DNA of 22,558 bases from LMUY01 sp964242215 (GTDB lineage: Bacteria > Pseudomonadota > Alphaproteobacteria > Acetobacterales > Acetobacteraceae). Shown here one piece after another: positions 14,485-22,013 of this stretch. The notes below the pieces were generated by a model, which was not told the origin of the DNA, did not search any database, and worked only from the letters and a program-made list of their open reading frames with translations. A program made the translations under genes and the position numbers. How positions within the stretch are numbered: the first letter of the stretch is position 1; each line of letters opens with the position of its first letter. The stretch spans positions 1 through 22,558 of the forward strand of contig CAXTCJ010000094.1 in assembly GCA_964242215.1 (NCBI GenBank), read 5' to 3'.

Positions 14485-16110
14485 ATGCCGAGTCTCGACC
14501 CGAGCCACCTTCAATTTCTGGGGGCTGGCGGTTTGATCGGGGCGCAGCGGCAACGCCGGGTCGGAATCGTCGGCGCCGGGCCGGGCGGGTTAGCGGCCGC
14601 AATGCTGCTGCGACAGGCGGGGGCGGATGTCACCGTCTACGAGCGCCACCCCGCCGTCGGCGGTCGCTCCGCCACCATTACTGCAGCCAGCCCGGACGGC
14701 GAGTTCCGGTTCGACATGGGGCCGACCTTCTTCCTGTATCCGCGCGTGCTGTCCGACATCTTCGCGGCCTGCGGCTACGACCTGGACCGTGAGATCGAGC
14801 TGATCCGGCTCGACCCGCAGTACCACCTGGTGTTCGAAGCCGGCGGTGAGATCCAAGCCACCGGCGACATGACCCGGCTTGCCGAGGAAGTTGCCCGCTT
14901 CTCACCGGCCGATGCCGCCGCCCTGCCTCGTTTCATGGCCGACAATCGGGCCAAGCTCGCCGCCTTCCGTCCGATCCTGGAGGCGCCGTTCAACGGCCCG
15001 CGCGACCTGGTCCGTCCGCACATGCTGCGGTCGCTCAAGCTGATGCGGCCGCACCGGACCGTGGACAGCGACCTCGCCAGCTACTTCAGCGACGAGCGAG
15101 TGCGGCTGGCCTTCTCGTTCCAAGCCAAATACCTCGGCATGTCGCCGTTCAAGTGCCCGAGCCTGTTCACGATCCTCTCGTTCATGGAATACGAGTTCGG
15201 CGTCTACCACCCGCGCGGCGGCTGCGGCGCGGTGATGACGGCGATGGAACGGATCGCGCGTGAAATGGGCGTTCAGTTCCAGCTCGGCGAGCCGGTGCAG
15301 GAGATCCTGTTCGAGGGCCGCCGCGCGACGGGTGTGCGCACCAAGGCCGGACCGGCGCAGTTCGATGCACTGGTGATCAACGCCGATTTCGCCCAGACGA
15401 TGACCACCCTGGTGCCCGACCGGCTGCGCCGCCGCTGGACCGACCGCAAGCTGGCCGGCAAGAAATTCTCGTGCTCCACCTTCATGCTGTATCTCGGCAT
15501 CAAGGGTGAGCTACCGGACTTGGCTCATCACACGATCTATCTGTCCAAGGACTACCGCCGCAACGTGCAGGAGATCGAGGAGGGGTTGGTGCCTCCCGGC
15601 GAGCCCTCGTTCTACGTGCAGAACGCCTGCGTCACCGACCCGGCTTTGGCGCCGCCCGGCTACTCGACACTCTATATACTGGTGCCCGTCGGCAACCGGG
15701 TTGGCGACGGCGTCGATTGGGCGGCGGAACAGGCGAAGTATCGCGCGCTCGCCTTGCAACGGCTGGAGCGGCTGGGCGTGCACGACATCGAGAAGCGCAT
15801 CGTGTTCGAAAAGGTGATGACTCCTACGGATTGGGAGGCGGATCTGAACGTGTTCCGCGGCGCCACCTTCAATCTCGCGCACTCGTTGCGCCAGATGCTG
15901 CACTTCCGCCCGCGCAACCGGTTCGAGGACCTGGACGGCGTCTATTTGGTCGGTGGCGGCACCCATCCCGGCAGCGGCCTGCCCGTGATCTTCGAGAGCG
16001 CGCGCATCACCAGCCGGCTGCTCGCCGACGATCTGGGGCTACAGCCGCACTGGCAACCGTCGCTGATGGCGGCGCCCAACTATGAACCCGCCATTGCGGA
16101 GACAGTATGA
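14485..16110 (+). CDS. Phytoene/diapophytoene desaturase family protein (CrtI/CrtN-like)
   Basis: This FAD-dependent carotenoid desaturase begins with VGIVGAGPGGLAAAMLLRQAG, the dinucleotide-binding motif, then VGGRSATI and FDMGPTFFLYP. The C-terminal CrtI signature DGVYLVGGGTHPGSGLPV is complete. Known relatives desaturate phytoene (C40) or 4,4'-diapophytoene/squalene-type C30 chains at the inner membrane. The pairing with a second desaturase-like gene, acyltransferase and glycosyltransferase suggests a C30 pathway, but substrate length is inferred. ATG 14485 gives 541 residues; a TTG at 14533 behind GGGGGCTGG would give 525, closer to usual lengths, so the start is uncertain. The stop overlaps the next start as ATGA. 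It is the first gene of the five-gene operon. Confidence 0.88.
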   Translation: MPSLDPSHLQFLGAGGLIGAQRQRRVGIVGAGPGGLAAAMLLRQAGADVTVYERHPAVGGRSATITAASPDGEFRFDMGPTFFLYPRVLSDIFAACGYDLDREIELIRLDPQYHLVFEAGGEIQATGDMTRLAEEVARFSPADAAALPRFMADNRAKLAAFRPILEAPFNGPRDLVRPHMLRSLKLMRPHRTVDSDLASYFSDERVRLAFSFQAKYLGMSPFKCPSLFTILSFMEYEFGVYHPRGGCGAVMTAMERIAREMGVQFQLGEPVQEILFEGRRATGVRTKAGPAQFDALVINADFAQTMTTLVPDRLRRRWTDRKLAGKKFSCSTFMLYLGIKGELPDLAHHTIYLSKDYRRNVQEIEEGLVPPGEPSFYVQNACVTDPALAPPGYSTLYILVPVGNRVGDGVDWAAEQAKYRALALQRLERLGVHDIEKRIVFEKVMTPTDWEADLNVFRGATFNLAHSLRQMLHFRPRNRFEDLDGVYLVGGGTHPGSGLPVIFESARITSRLLADDLGLQPHWQPSLMAAPNYEPAIAETV

Positions 16111-17636
16111 GCAGCATGGACCCGGTTGGCGTTGTCGGCAGCGGCCTGGGCGGCCTGGCGGCGGCCTGTACCCTGGCGGCACGCGGCCACAAAGTAATCC
16201 TGTTCGAGAAGAACGACTGGGTCGGCGGCAAGGCGGCGGAGCTGGAGGAGGAGGGTTTCCGGTTCGACATGGGCCCGACCATCCTCACCGTCCCGGCCGT
16301 GCTGCGCCGCATTTTCGCCGAAGCCGGGCGCGACCTGGACGCCGCGATGGATCTGCGCCGGCTGGACCCACAATGGCGCTGCTTCTTCGATGACGGCTCC
16401 GTGCTCGATCTGACCGAGAACACCGAGGCGATGGCGGGCAATCTCGACGCCTACAGCCCCGGCAACGCGACCGGCTACCGCGACTTCCTGAAAATGAGCG
16501 AGGGGCTGCACGAGGTCAGCGAACGCTTCTTCTTCTGGCGCTCGGTGGAGGACATCCGTGACACGATGGACTTCAAGAAGGGCATGGACCTTGCCACGCT
16601 GCGGGACGTGCTGAGCCTGAAGATGGGCAGCACGGTCGCCAAGCAGATCCGCAAGAAGGTGCCGGACGCCCGGGTCGCGCAGATGCTGGACCATTTCGTC
16701 CAGTATGTCGGCTCGTCCCCCTACAACTCACCGGCGGTGCTGTGCTCGATCGGGCACATGCAGACCGATGGCGGCGTGTGGTACCCGATGGGCGGCACCC
16801 GCTCGGTTCCGCTGGCGTTGGCGAAGCTGGCCGACGAGTTGGGCGTAGAGACACGGCTGTCCACCGGCATCCGCCGCATCGTGTCGGATCGCGGGGCGGT
16901 CAGCGCGGTCGAAACGGAGAGCGGCGAGATCGTGAAGCTCTCGGCCCTGGTGTCCAACATGGACGCCGTGCGCACCTATTCCGAGCTGGTCGGTGGCAAG
17001 CCCGCGGCCTCGTTCGGCAAGCGGTGGAAGCGGGAGCCGGCGTGTTCCGGCGTGGTGCTGTATCTCGGGCTGAACAAGGCGTACGACCACCTGCTGCACC
17101 ACGACTTCGTCTTCTCCCGCGATCCGGAGGAGGAGTTCGACTGGATCTATAACAAGGGCGAGCCGGCGCCGGACCCGACCTGCTACATCGCCGCCCCGGC
17201 CCGCACCGAACCCGGCGTGGCACCGCCGGGGGGTGAGGCGTTGTATGTGCTGGTGCACACGCCGTATCTCCGCCCGCATCACGACTGGACGGAGATGCTG
17301 CCGAAGTATCGCCGGGTCATCCTCGACAAGCTCGCCCGTTGCGCCGGCATGCCGGACCTGGAGAGCCGCATCGTGTTGGAGCGCCATCTGACGCCGGCCG
17401 ATATCCACGAGCGCTACCGTGTGCTGAACGGCGCCATCTACGGGCTGGCCAGCCACGGCAAGTTCTTCGGCGCGTTCAAGCCAGGCAACCGCTCGCGCGA
17501 TCTGGCCGGGCTGTACTTGGCGGGGGGTGCGGCGCATCCCGGGCCGGGGATGCCGATGGTGCTGATGTCCGGTTGGATCGCGGCCGACAGCCTCGACAAG
17601 GACCGCATGTCGAATTCGGCGCCCTTGAGTGCCTGA
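16107..17636 (+). CDS. Second carotenoid desaturase/oxidase (CrtP/CrtNb-like, CrtI family)
   Basis: The 509-residue CrtI-family flavoprotein has VGVVGSGLGGLAAACTLAARG at its N-terminus with GSGLGG at 11-16. VGGKAAELEEEGFRFDMGPT and a C-terminal LAGLYLAGGAAHPGPGMPM follow. GAAHPGPG in place of the GGTHPGSG seen in the upstream gene shows the two are divergent paralogues, not a recent duplication. In C30 clusters the second paralogue (CrtP, also called CrtNb) oxidises the terminal methyl group to an aldehyde, and that is the role I infer. It could instead be another desaturase. It starts within the upstream stop (ATGA) and its end overlaps the acyltransferase start by 8 bp. Confidence 0.86.
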   Translation: MSSMDPVGVVGSGLGGLAAACTLAARGHKVILFEKNDWVGGKAAELEEEGFRFDMGPTILTVPAVLRRIFAEAGRDLDAAMDLRRLDPQWRCFFDDGSVLDLTENTEAMAGNLDAYSPGNATGYRDFLKMSEGLHEVSERFFFWRSVEDIRDTMDFKKGMDLATLRDVLSLKMGSTVAKQIRKKVPDARVAQMLDHFVQYVGSSPYNSPAVLCSIGHMQTDGGVWYPMGGTRSVPLALAKLADELGVETRLSTGIRRIVSDRGAVSAVETESGEIVKLSALVSNMDAVRTYSELVGGKPAASFGKRWKREPACSGVVLYLGLNKAYDHLLHHDFVFSRDPEEEFDWIYNKGEPAPDPTCYIAAPARTEPGVAPPGGEALYVLVHTPYLRPHHDWTEMLPKYRRVILDKLARCAGMPDLESRIVLERHLTPADIHERYRVLNGAIYGLASHGKFFGAFKPGNRSRDLAGLYLAGGAAHPGPGMPMVLMSGWIAADSLDKDRMSNSAPLSA

Positions 17637-18426
17637 TCCGACGGCGCCCAGCCAGATCCTAGGTCGCCGCTCGCCGACGCTGTTCCGCCTGTTTGCGTTC
17701 TACCTGCGCTGGTATCTGGGGCGGCACTTTCACGCGATGCTGATCTCGCGCACCGGCCTTCCCAGGCCGGTGCCGGGCCGCCCGCTGATCGTCTACTCCA
17801 ACCACCCGTCGTGGTGGGACCCGGCGGTCTGTATCCTGCTGTGCGATATGTTGTTCCCCGATCGCGCGGGGTTCGGGCCGATGGACGCCTCCGCCCTGGG
17901 CAAATACGGCGTGCTGGAGCGGATGGGCGTGTTCGGCGTGGAGCAGCAGGATCCGCGTGGCGCCGCGACCTTCCTGCGGACGTGCCTTGCCGTGCTCGAG
18001 AACCCCTCCGCGATGTTGTGGATCACCGCGGAAGGCGCGTTCACCGACCCCCGCACCCGTCCGATCACACTGCGTCCAGGGCTCGCGCATCTGGCCCGCC
18101 GGGTGCCCGGTGCCGTGATCCTGCCGCTCGCGATAGAGTATATCTACTGGAACGAGAGCCGGCCCGAAGTTCTGGTGCGGTTCGGCGAGCCGATGCTGAG
18201 CGACCGCCCAGGCTCGGTCACCGAATGGACGGACCGTCTGGAGCAGGGTTTGGCCAACACGATGGATGCACTGGCGGCCGAGTCGGTCAGCCGCAACCTG
18301 GCGCTGTTCACGCCGCTGGTTCGGGGGGGCGCCGGCGTGGGCGGCTTGTATGATTCGTGGCGTTGGCTGCGTGCCACCGCAAATGGCCGCCGGTTCGACC
18401 CGAGCCATGGCGGCGGCGAGACATGA
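17629..18426 (+). CDS. PlsC-type 1-acylglycerol-3-phosphate acyltransferase-like protein (carotenoid acyltransferase candidate)
   Basis: The 265-residue protein has acyltransferase block I as NHPSWWD (58-64) and block III as EGAFTDPR (134-141). These are hallmarks of the lysophospholipid acyltransferase (PlsC/LPLAT) superfamily, which transfers acyl chains from acyl-CoA or acyl-ACP to hydroxyl groups at the membrane. An N-terminal hydrophobic segment (about 18-40) would anchor it. Because it lies inside the carotenoid operon, I infer acylation of a glycosylated carotenoid, analogous to staphylococcal CrtO, although CrtO itself is a different kind of acyltransferase. The GTG start at 17629 overlaps the upstream gene, and its stop overlaps the next ATG. 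Confidence 0.85.
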   Translation: MPDPTAPSQILGRRSPTLFRLFAFYLRWYLGRHFHAMLISRTGLPRPVPGRPLIVYSNHPSWWDPAVCILLCDMLFPDRAGFGPMDASALGKYGVLERMGVFGVEQQDPRGAATFLRTCLAVLENPSAMLWITAEGAFTDPRTRPITLRPGLAHLARRVPGAVILPLAIEYIYWNESRPEVLVRFGEPMLSDRPGSVTEWTDRLEQGLANTMDALAAESVSRNLALFTPLVRGGAGVGGLYDSWRWLRATANGRRFDPSHGGGET

Positions 18427-19514
18427 CCGTACTTGCGGTGGTGGCGTTGCTGCTTGCGGCGCTGCCGTTCGTCATGACTTTGCTCAACCTTCGGGGCTTC
18501 CGCACGCCGCCCGAAGCAACACTGGCATCACCAGTTTCCGTGCTGATCCCGGCGCGCGACGAGGAAGCCAATATCGGCCCGGCCGTTCACGCCGTGCTGG
18601 CCAACACGGGCATTCCGTTCGAAGTGGTCGTGCTGGATGACGGATCCACGGACGCAACCGCGGCGATACTGGGCGGCATCGCAGATCAGCGACTGCGCGT
18701 CATCAGTGGGCCGGCCTTGCCGTCGGGCTGGTCGGGTAAGCAGCATGCCTGCGCCGTGCTGGCCGGCGCGGCGCGGCACGATCTGTTGGTGTTCACCGAT
18801 GCCGACGTCCGGCTGTCCCCGGACGCGCTGCGGCGCATGGCCGGGTTCATGGAAACCCGCGATGTCGGCCTCGCCAGCGGCTTCCCCCGCCAGGTCGTCG
18901 AAACCTGGTCCGAGCAGCTGCTGCTGCCGCTGATCCACTTCCTATTGCTCGGGTACCTGCCGATGTCGGTGATGCGCCGCTCCCCGTCCCCTGGGCTCGG
19001 CGCCGGCTGCGGGCAGCTGTTCATCGCCCGCCGGGCCGCCTACGAGGCAGCGGGCGGCCACGCGGCGATCCGGCGTTCGCTGCATGATGGGATTACCCTG
19101 CCCCGGGCCTTTCGACGCGCCGGTATCATGACGGGGCTGTTTGACGCGACGTCGCTCGCCTCCTGCCGCATGTATGCCTCGGCGGCCGAGGTTTGGTCCG
19201 GGCTGGGCAAGAACGCCACGGAGGGCATGGCACGACCATTCCCGCTGTTAATCTGGACCGCGCTGTTGGCCGGCGGGCATGTCTTGCCGCTGCTTCTGGT
19301 CATCGCCGCCCCGAGCCCGGCTGCCGTCGTGGCGCTGGTATTGTCGATCGGGCTGCGGTTCATCCTCGCGGCCCGCTTCCGTCAGCCCGAGGCAAGCGCG
19401 CTGCTGCACCCGGTCGGCATCTTGGCTCTGCTAGCGGTGCAATGGGCGGCGCTGATACGATCGCTTCGTGGCCGCCCAGCGATCTGGCGGGGCCGCGCCT
19501 ACCCCGCTCAATGA
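18423..19514 (+). CDS. Family 2 glycosyltransferase, CrtQ-like
   Basis: The 363-residue membrane glycosyltransferase has an N-terminal TM helix (1-22) and a GT-A domain with VSVLIPARDEEANIG (38-52), DDGSTDAT (72-79) and the metal-binding DAD (126-128). PSGWSGKQHAC and GGHAAIRRSLHDG follow, and several C-terminal TM helices (about 285-350) end the protein. The GWSGK motif and layout match CrtQ, which adds glucose to diaponeurosporenoate in staphyloxanthin synthesis; the hopanoid-associated HpnB family shares part of this layout and is the main alternative. ATG 18423 overlaps the preceding TGA as ATGA; the longer frame from 18357 is rejected. The active site would face the cytosol. Confidence 0.87.
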   Translation: MTVLAVVALLLAALPFVMTLLNLRGFRTPPEATLASPVSVLIPARDEEANIGPAVHAVLANTGIPFEVVVLDDGSTDATAAILGGIADQRLRVISGPALPSGWSGKQHACAVLAGAARHDLLVFTDADVRLSPDALRRMAGFMETRDVGLASGFPRQVVETWSEQLLLPLIHFLLLGYLPMSVMRRSPSPGLGAGCGQLFIARRAAYEAAGGHAAIRRSLHDGITLPRAFRRAGIMTGLFDATSLASCRMYASAAEVWSGLGKNATEGMARPFPLLIWTALLAGGHVLPLLLVIAAPSPAAVVALVLSIGLRFILAARFRQPEASALLHPVGILALLAVQWAALIRSLRGRPAIWRGRAYPAQ

Positions 19515-19930
19515 GGTGGTTGCTTGCCGTGTTGCTGCTCGCGGCGCAACCAGCCTCGGCGGAGGTCAGCGTGTTGGAGATCACCATCACCGGCATTCAC
19601 TCCGCTGCCGGACACGTGCTCGTGGCCGTCTGTGACAAGGAAACGTTCCTGCAGGAAACCTGCCGCTACAAAGGCCGCGTGCCGGCCGCTGCGGGAACGG
19701 TCGTCGTGCGGATTGCCGGCATTCCACCGGGCACCTATGCAGCCCAGGCTTACGCGGACGAGAACGACAACCACAAGATCGACCGCAACTTCCTAGGCAT
19801 CCCGACGGAGGGACTTGGCTTCTCCAACGACGCCAAAATGCGGTTCGGCCCGCCCTCTTTCCCCGATGCCGCGTTCGTGCTCGGGCCGGCGGGTGGGCGG
19901 ATCACGTTTGCGCTGCGCTACTACGACTGA
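19511..19930 (+). CDS. Secreted DUF2141 domain-containing protein
   Basis: The 139-residue protein has a signal peptide (about 1-17, ending PASA) and one DUF2141 domain. Typical features are GHVLVAVCD (34-42), IPPGTYAAQAYADENDNHKID (71-91) and NFLGIPTEGLGFSND (93-107). Residues 83-91 (DENDNHKID) look like an EF-hand/dockerin-type calcium loop. C41 and C51 could form a disulfide. It is predicted periplasmic or outer-membrane associated with a beta-sandwich fold. No biochemical role is established for the family, but it is the last gene of the carotenoid operon (ATGA overlap), so a role in handling or localising the pigment is plausible. The frame extends to 19193 inside the glycosyltransferase; that part is not real. 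Confidence 0.85.
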   Translation: MRWLLAVLLLAAQPASAEVSVLEITITGIHSAAGHVLVAVCDKETFLQETCRYKGRVPAAAGTVVVRIAGIPPGTYAAQAYADENDNHKIDRNFLGIPTEGLGFSNDAKMRFGPPSFPDAAFVLGPAGGRITFALRYYD

Positions 19931-19968
19931 TCTCGGACTGCTGTCCGGTTTCCGAAACTAGCGTTTCA

Positions 19969-20003
19969 CCGTCATGCCCGGGCTCGACCCGGGTATCCAC
20001 GCC
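19969..20003 (+). repeat. RPE-type alphaproteobacterial palindromic repeat, copy 1
   Basis: The element reads CCGTCATGCCCGGGCTCGAC then CCGGGTATCCACGCC. Its core is CCCGGG-CTCGA-CCCGGG. This matches the GTCAT-GCCGGGCTTGACCCGGC-ATCCA type of intergenic repeat that is abundant in alphaproteobacterial genomes. An inverted copy lies at 20079-20110. It may act as a bidirectional terminator for the carotenoid operon and the convergent ubiH-like gene. Confidence 0.7.
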
Positions 20004-20078
20004 CGTCCGCAGACACCGACCGTGCCCGTGTTGCACGCTCTGGTGCCAAGCACTCTCTTGACGTCATGAGCCCAACCC

Positions 20079-20110
20079 CGTGGTTACCCGGGTGAAGCCC
20101 GGCAAGACGT
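20079..20110 (-). repeat. RPE-type palindromic repeat, copy 2 (inverted)
   Basis: On the minus strand it reads CGTCTTGCCGGGCTTCACC then CGGGTAACCACG, the same element as 19969-20003 in opposite orientation. The part from 20101 to 20110 is also present after the N gap at 20256-20265. The two copies together can form a long stem over about 140 bp. Confidence 0.65.
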
Positions 20111-20155
20111 GCTAACCCGACGGTGGTCAGACCCCCATGGCCTGCCGCATGAACA
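20101..20155. repeat. Left flank of gap, duplicate of 20256-20310
   Basis: These 55 bases are identical to the 55 bases that follow the N run. They include the last nine codons of the ubiH-like gene (minus strand, from 20127). Identity that stops exactly at the gap on both sides indicates overlapping contig ends rather than a biological repeat. Confidence 0.9.
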
Positions 20156-20255
20156 NNNNNNNNNNNNNNNNNNNNNNNNNNNNNNNNNNNNNNNNNNNNN
20201 NNNNNNNNNNNNNNNNNNNNNNNNNNNNNNNNNNNNNNNNNNNNNNNNNNNNNNN
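20156..20255. other. Scaffold gap, exactly 100 N
   Basis: A run of exactly 100 unknown bases, the customary placeholder for a gap of unknown size. The flanking 55-bp duplication implies the real gap length is negative, meaning the contigs overlap. Confidence 0.97.
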
Positions 20256-20310
20256 GGCAAGACGTGCTAACCCGACGGTGGTCAGACCCCCATGGCCTGC
20301 CGCATGAACA
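20256..20310. repeat. Right flank of gap, duplicate of 20101-20155
   Basis: Identical to the left flank over all 55 bases. The sequence then continues into the intact ubiH-like coding region, so this copy is the one in its full context. Confidence 0.9.
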
Positions 20311-21484
20311 GGCGCTTGAGGGGTGGCAGGCGTTGCACCCCGGCGATGCCGACGTCGCGCACCGCCCGCACCAGGCCGTTATCGGTGGAGAACAGCCGGT
20401 CCAACGCGTGGGTCGCGCCCAGCATCATGAGGTTGGCGGGGCGGCGTGTGGCCTGATAGCGGGCGAGCAGCGCCGGGTCACCCGGATCGCGGCCCTCGGC
20501 GACCGCGTCACGGACCAGTTCGGTGAGCAGGATGACGTCGCGCAGCCCCAGATTGAGCCCCTGCCCTGCGATCGGGTGGATGCCGTGCGCCGCATCCCCT
20601 ACCAGCACAAGGCGTTCGGCGGTGTAGCGGTGCGCGTGCATGGCGCCCAGATTATAGTTCCAGCGCCGGCCCACCGGGCGGATCGCGCCGAGATGGCTGC
20701 CTAGCCGCCGGGCGACTTCTCGACCGAAGGCGGCCTCGTCCAGGGCCATGATGCGGGGAGCGAGCTCGGCGCGTTCGGTCCAGACGATGGCGGACACGTT
20801 GGGTGCGCCATCCGTGCCGGTCATCGGCAACTGGGCGAACGGCCCCGCCGGCAGGAAATGCTCCAAGGCAACGCCGTGATGCGGCTTCTCGTGGGCAATC
20901 GCGCACACGATGCCGCTCTGGCGATAGGCCAGCTTCGACACCGCGATGCCGGCCTGGGTCCGCAACGGCGAGCCCCGTCCCTCCGCGGCCACGACGAGCT
21001 TGCATGTTAGCTCGGGACCGTCGCCGATCTGAACCGTGGCCCGGTCTGGCGAACGGGTGACCACCGCTTCCGCCGGCGCGAACACCTGGTTGGCGGCCAA
21101 GGCGTGCAGCTGCGCATTCAGCGCCACCCGTAGGCTGCGCGCCTCCACCATCCAGCCGAACGGCCCGGCGCCGGCCTCCGCATGGTCGAAATGCAGGAAT
21201 AGCGGCGAGGCGGCGCGCCCGGTCTTGCCGTCCGACACCCGGATGTCGAGGATCGGACAGGGCTCGAACGGCAGACGCTGCCAAACACCCGCCGCCTCGA
21301 GCATGGCGCGCGACCCGGCGGCAATGGCGTAGGCGCGCCCGTCGAAATCCGGGTGCTCCATCGGCGGCAACGGCGCGCGGTCGACCACCGCCACCCGGAC
21401 ACCACTCGCCGCCAAGCTACAGGCGAGCGCAGCACCAACCGGGCCGGCGCCCACCACACATACGTCCGCTTCAAGCTGATTCAT
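20282..21484 (-). CDS. UbiH/UbiF/VisC/COQ6-family FAD-dependent monooxygenase
   Basis: The 400-residue flavoprotein hydroxylase begins ADVCVVGAGPVGAALACSLA (6-25), the ADP-binding GxGxxG motif. It has an AAEGRGS segment (166-172) where the family DG motif lies, and GDAAHGIHPIAGQGLNLGLRD (296-316), the signature of the ubiquinone-hydroxylase branch. Such enzymes add a hydroxyl group to the ubiquinone ring in the UbiH/F/I/L group; which ring position cannot be told from sequence. ATG 21484 is chosen over an in-frame ATG at 21517 because the domain starts 5 residues later. It is convergent to the carotenoid operon and divergent from glnK. Its 3' end is duplicated across the scaffold gap. Confidence 0.9.
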   Translation of the reverse strand: MNQLEADVCVVGAGPVGAALACSLAASGVRVAVVDRAPLPPMEHPDFDGRAYAIAAGSRAMLEAAGVWQRLPFEPCPILDIRVSDGKTGRAASPLFLHFDHAEAGAGPFGWMVEARSLRVALNAQLHALAANQVFAPAEAVVTRSPDRATVQIGDGPELTCKLVVAAEGRGSPLRTQAGIAVSKLAYRQSGIVCAIAHEKPHHGVALEHFLPAGPFAQLPMTGTDGAPNVSAIVWTERAELAPRIMALDEAAFGREVARRLGSHLGAIRPVGRRWNYNLGAMHAHRYTAERLVLVGDAAHGIHPIAGQGLNLGLRDVILLTELVRDAVAEGRDPGDPALLARYQATRRPANLMMLGATHALDRLFSTDNGLVRAVRDVGIAGVQRLPPLKRLFMRQAMGV

Positions 21485-21580
21485 GGAATACTGCCTAGTT
21501 TCTGAGCAGATGATCACGAACGTCGTGAACGCAACTGGCTACGATGGCGGTCCGAGCCGGGCCGGCTGGGCAAAGTGCCG

Positions 21581-21596
21581 CGGCACGCTTCTTGTT
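21581..21596 (+). promoter_or_regulatory. Candidate sigma-54 promoter of glnK-amtB
   Basis: The sequence CGGCACGCTTCTTGTT matches the sigma-54 consensus TGGCACG-N4-TTGCW with correct -24/-12 spacing but T instead of C in the -12 GC. Transcription would begin near 21607, about 54 nt before glnK. A 12-bp palindrome GTGCCGCGGCAC (21575-21586) overlaps the -24 element. Nitrogen-controlled sigma-54 promoters are usual for glnK-amtB. Confidence 0.45.
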
Positions 21597-21660
21597 AATG
21601 GTGGGTTGCAACCGTGGTCGTCCTGGTGGTCGGCCCCGAACAGGGAACGAGGTTAATAAG

Positions 21661-21999
21661 ATGAAGCTGATTATAGCGATCATCAAACCCTTCAAGCTCG
21701 ACGACGTGCGCGAGGCGCTCACGCCGCTGGGGGTGCAGGGATTGACCGTCTCCGAAGTGAAGGGGTTCGGCCGGCAGAAAGGCCAGACCGAGATCTACCG
21801 TGGCGCAGAATATCACGTGAATTTCCTGCCCAAGGTGAAGATCGAAGTGGCCGTTCCCGCCAGCCTGGCCGAGCAGGTGGTGGAAGCCATCATGAAGTCG
21901 GGACAGACCGGCAAGATCGGCGACGGCAAGATTTTCGTGTTGGATATCGAACGAGCCGTTCGGATTCGCACCGGCGAACTCGATGCGGAAGCACTATGA
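21661..21999 (+). CDS. glnK: PII nitrogen regulatory protein GlnK
   Basis: The 112-residue protein has the exact PII length. The T-loop is GRQKGQTEIYRGAEYHVNFL with the uridylylation site Y51. The B-loop is TGKIGDGKIFV and the C-terminal part is RIRTGELDAEAL. PII trimers bind ATP/ADP and 2-oxoglutarate, and regulate AmtB, GlnE and NtrB. It lies directly upstream of amtB, its stop sharing bases with an in-frame ATG of that gene, which favours GlnK over GlnB. ATG 21661 follows GAGG and starts with the family's MKLI. The open frame back to 21544 crosses the putative promoter and is not coding. Confidence 0.95.
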   Translation: MKLIIAIIKPFKLDDVREALTPLGVQGLTVSEVKGFGRQKGQTEIYRGAEYHVNFLPKVKIEVAVPASLAEQVVEAIMKSGQTGKIGDGKIFVLDIERAVRIRTGELDAEAL

Positions 22000-22013
22000 A
22001 GGATTACTCGACG

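Larger units (their letters stand above)
19931..20281. other. Intergenic region between DUF2141 gene and ubiH-like gene, including scaffold gap
   Basis: No gene is seen here. The stretch holds the two inverted RPE-type repeats, a terminal fragment of the ubiH-like gene (20127-20155) and 100 Ns. If the duplicated 55-bp ends are merged, the true spacing between the two convergent stop codons is about 196 bp rather than 351 bp. Confidence 0.8.

Noticed and set aside
20127..20155. Truncated second copy of the ubiH-like gene
   Set aside because: It is part of the duplicated 55-bp contig end next to the N gap, so it is best explained as an assembly artefact.
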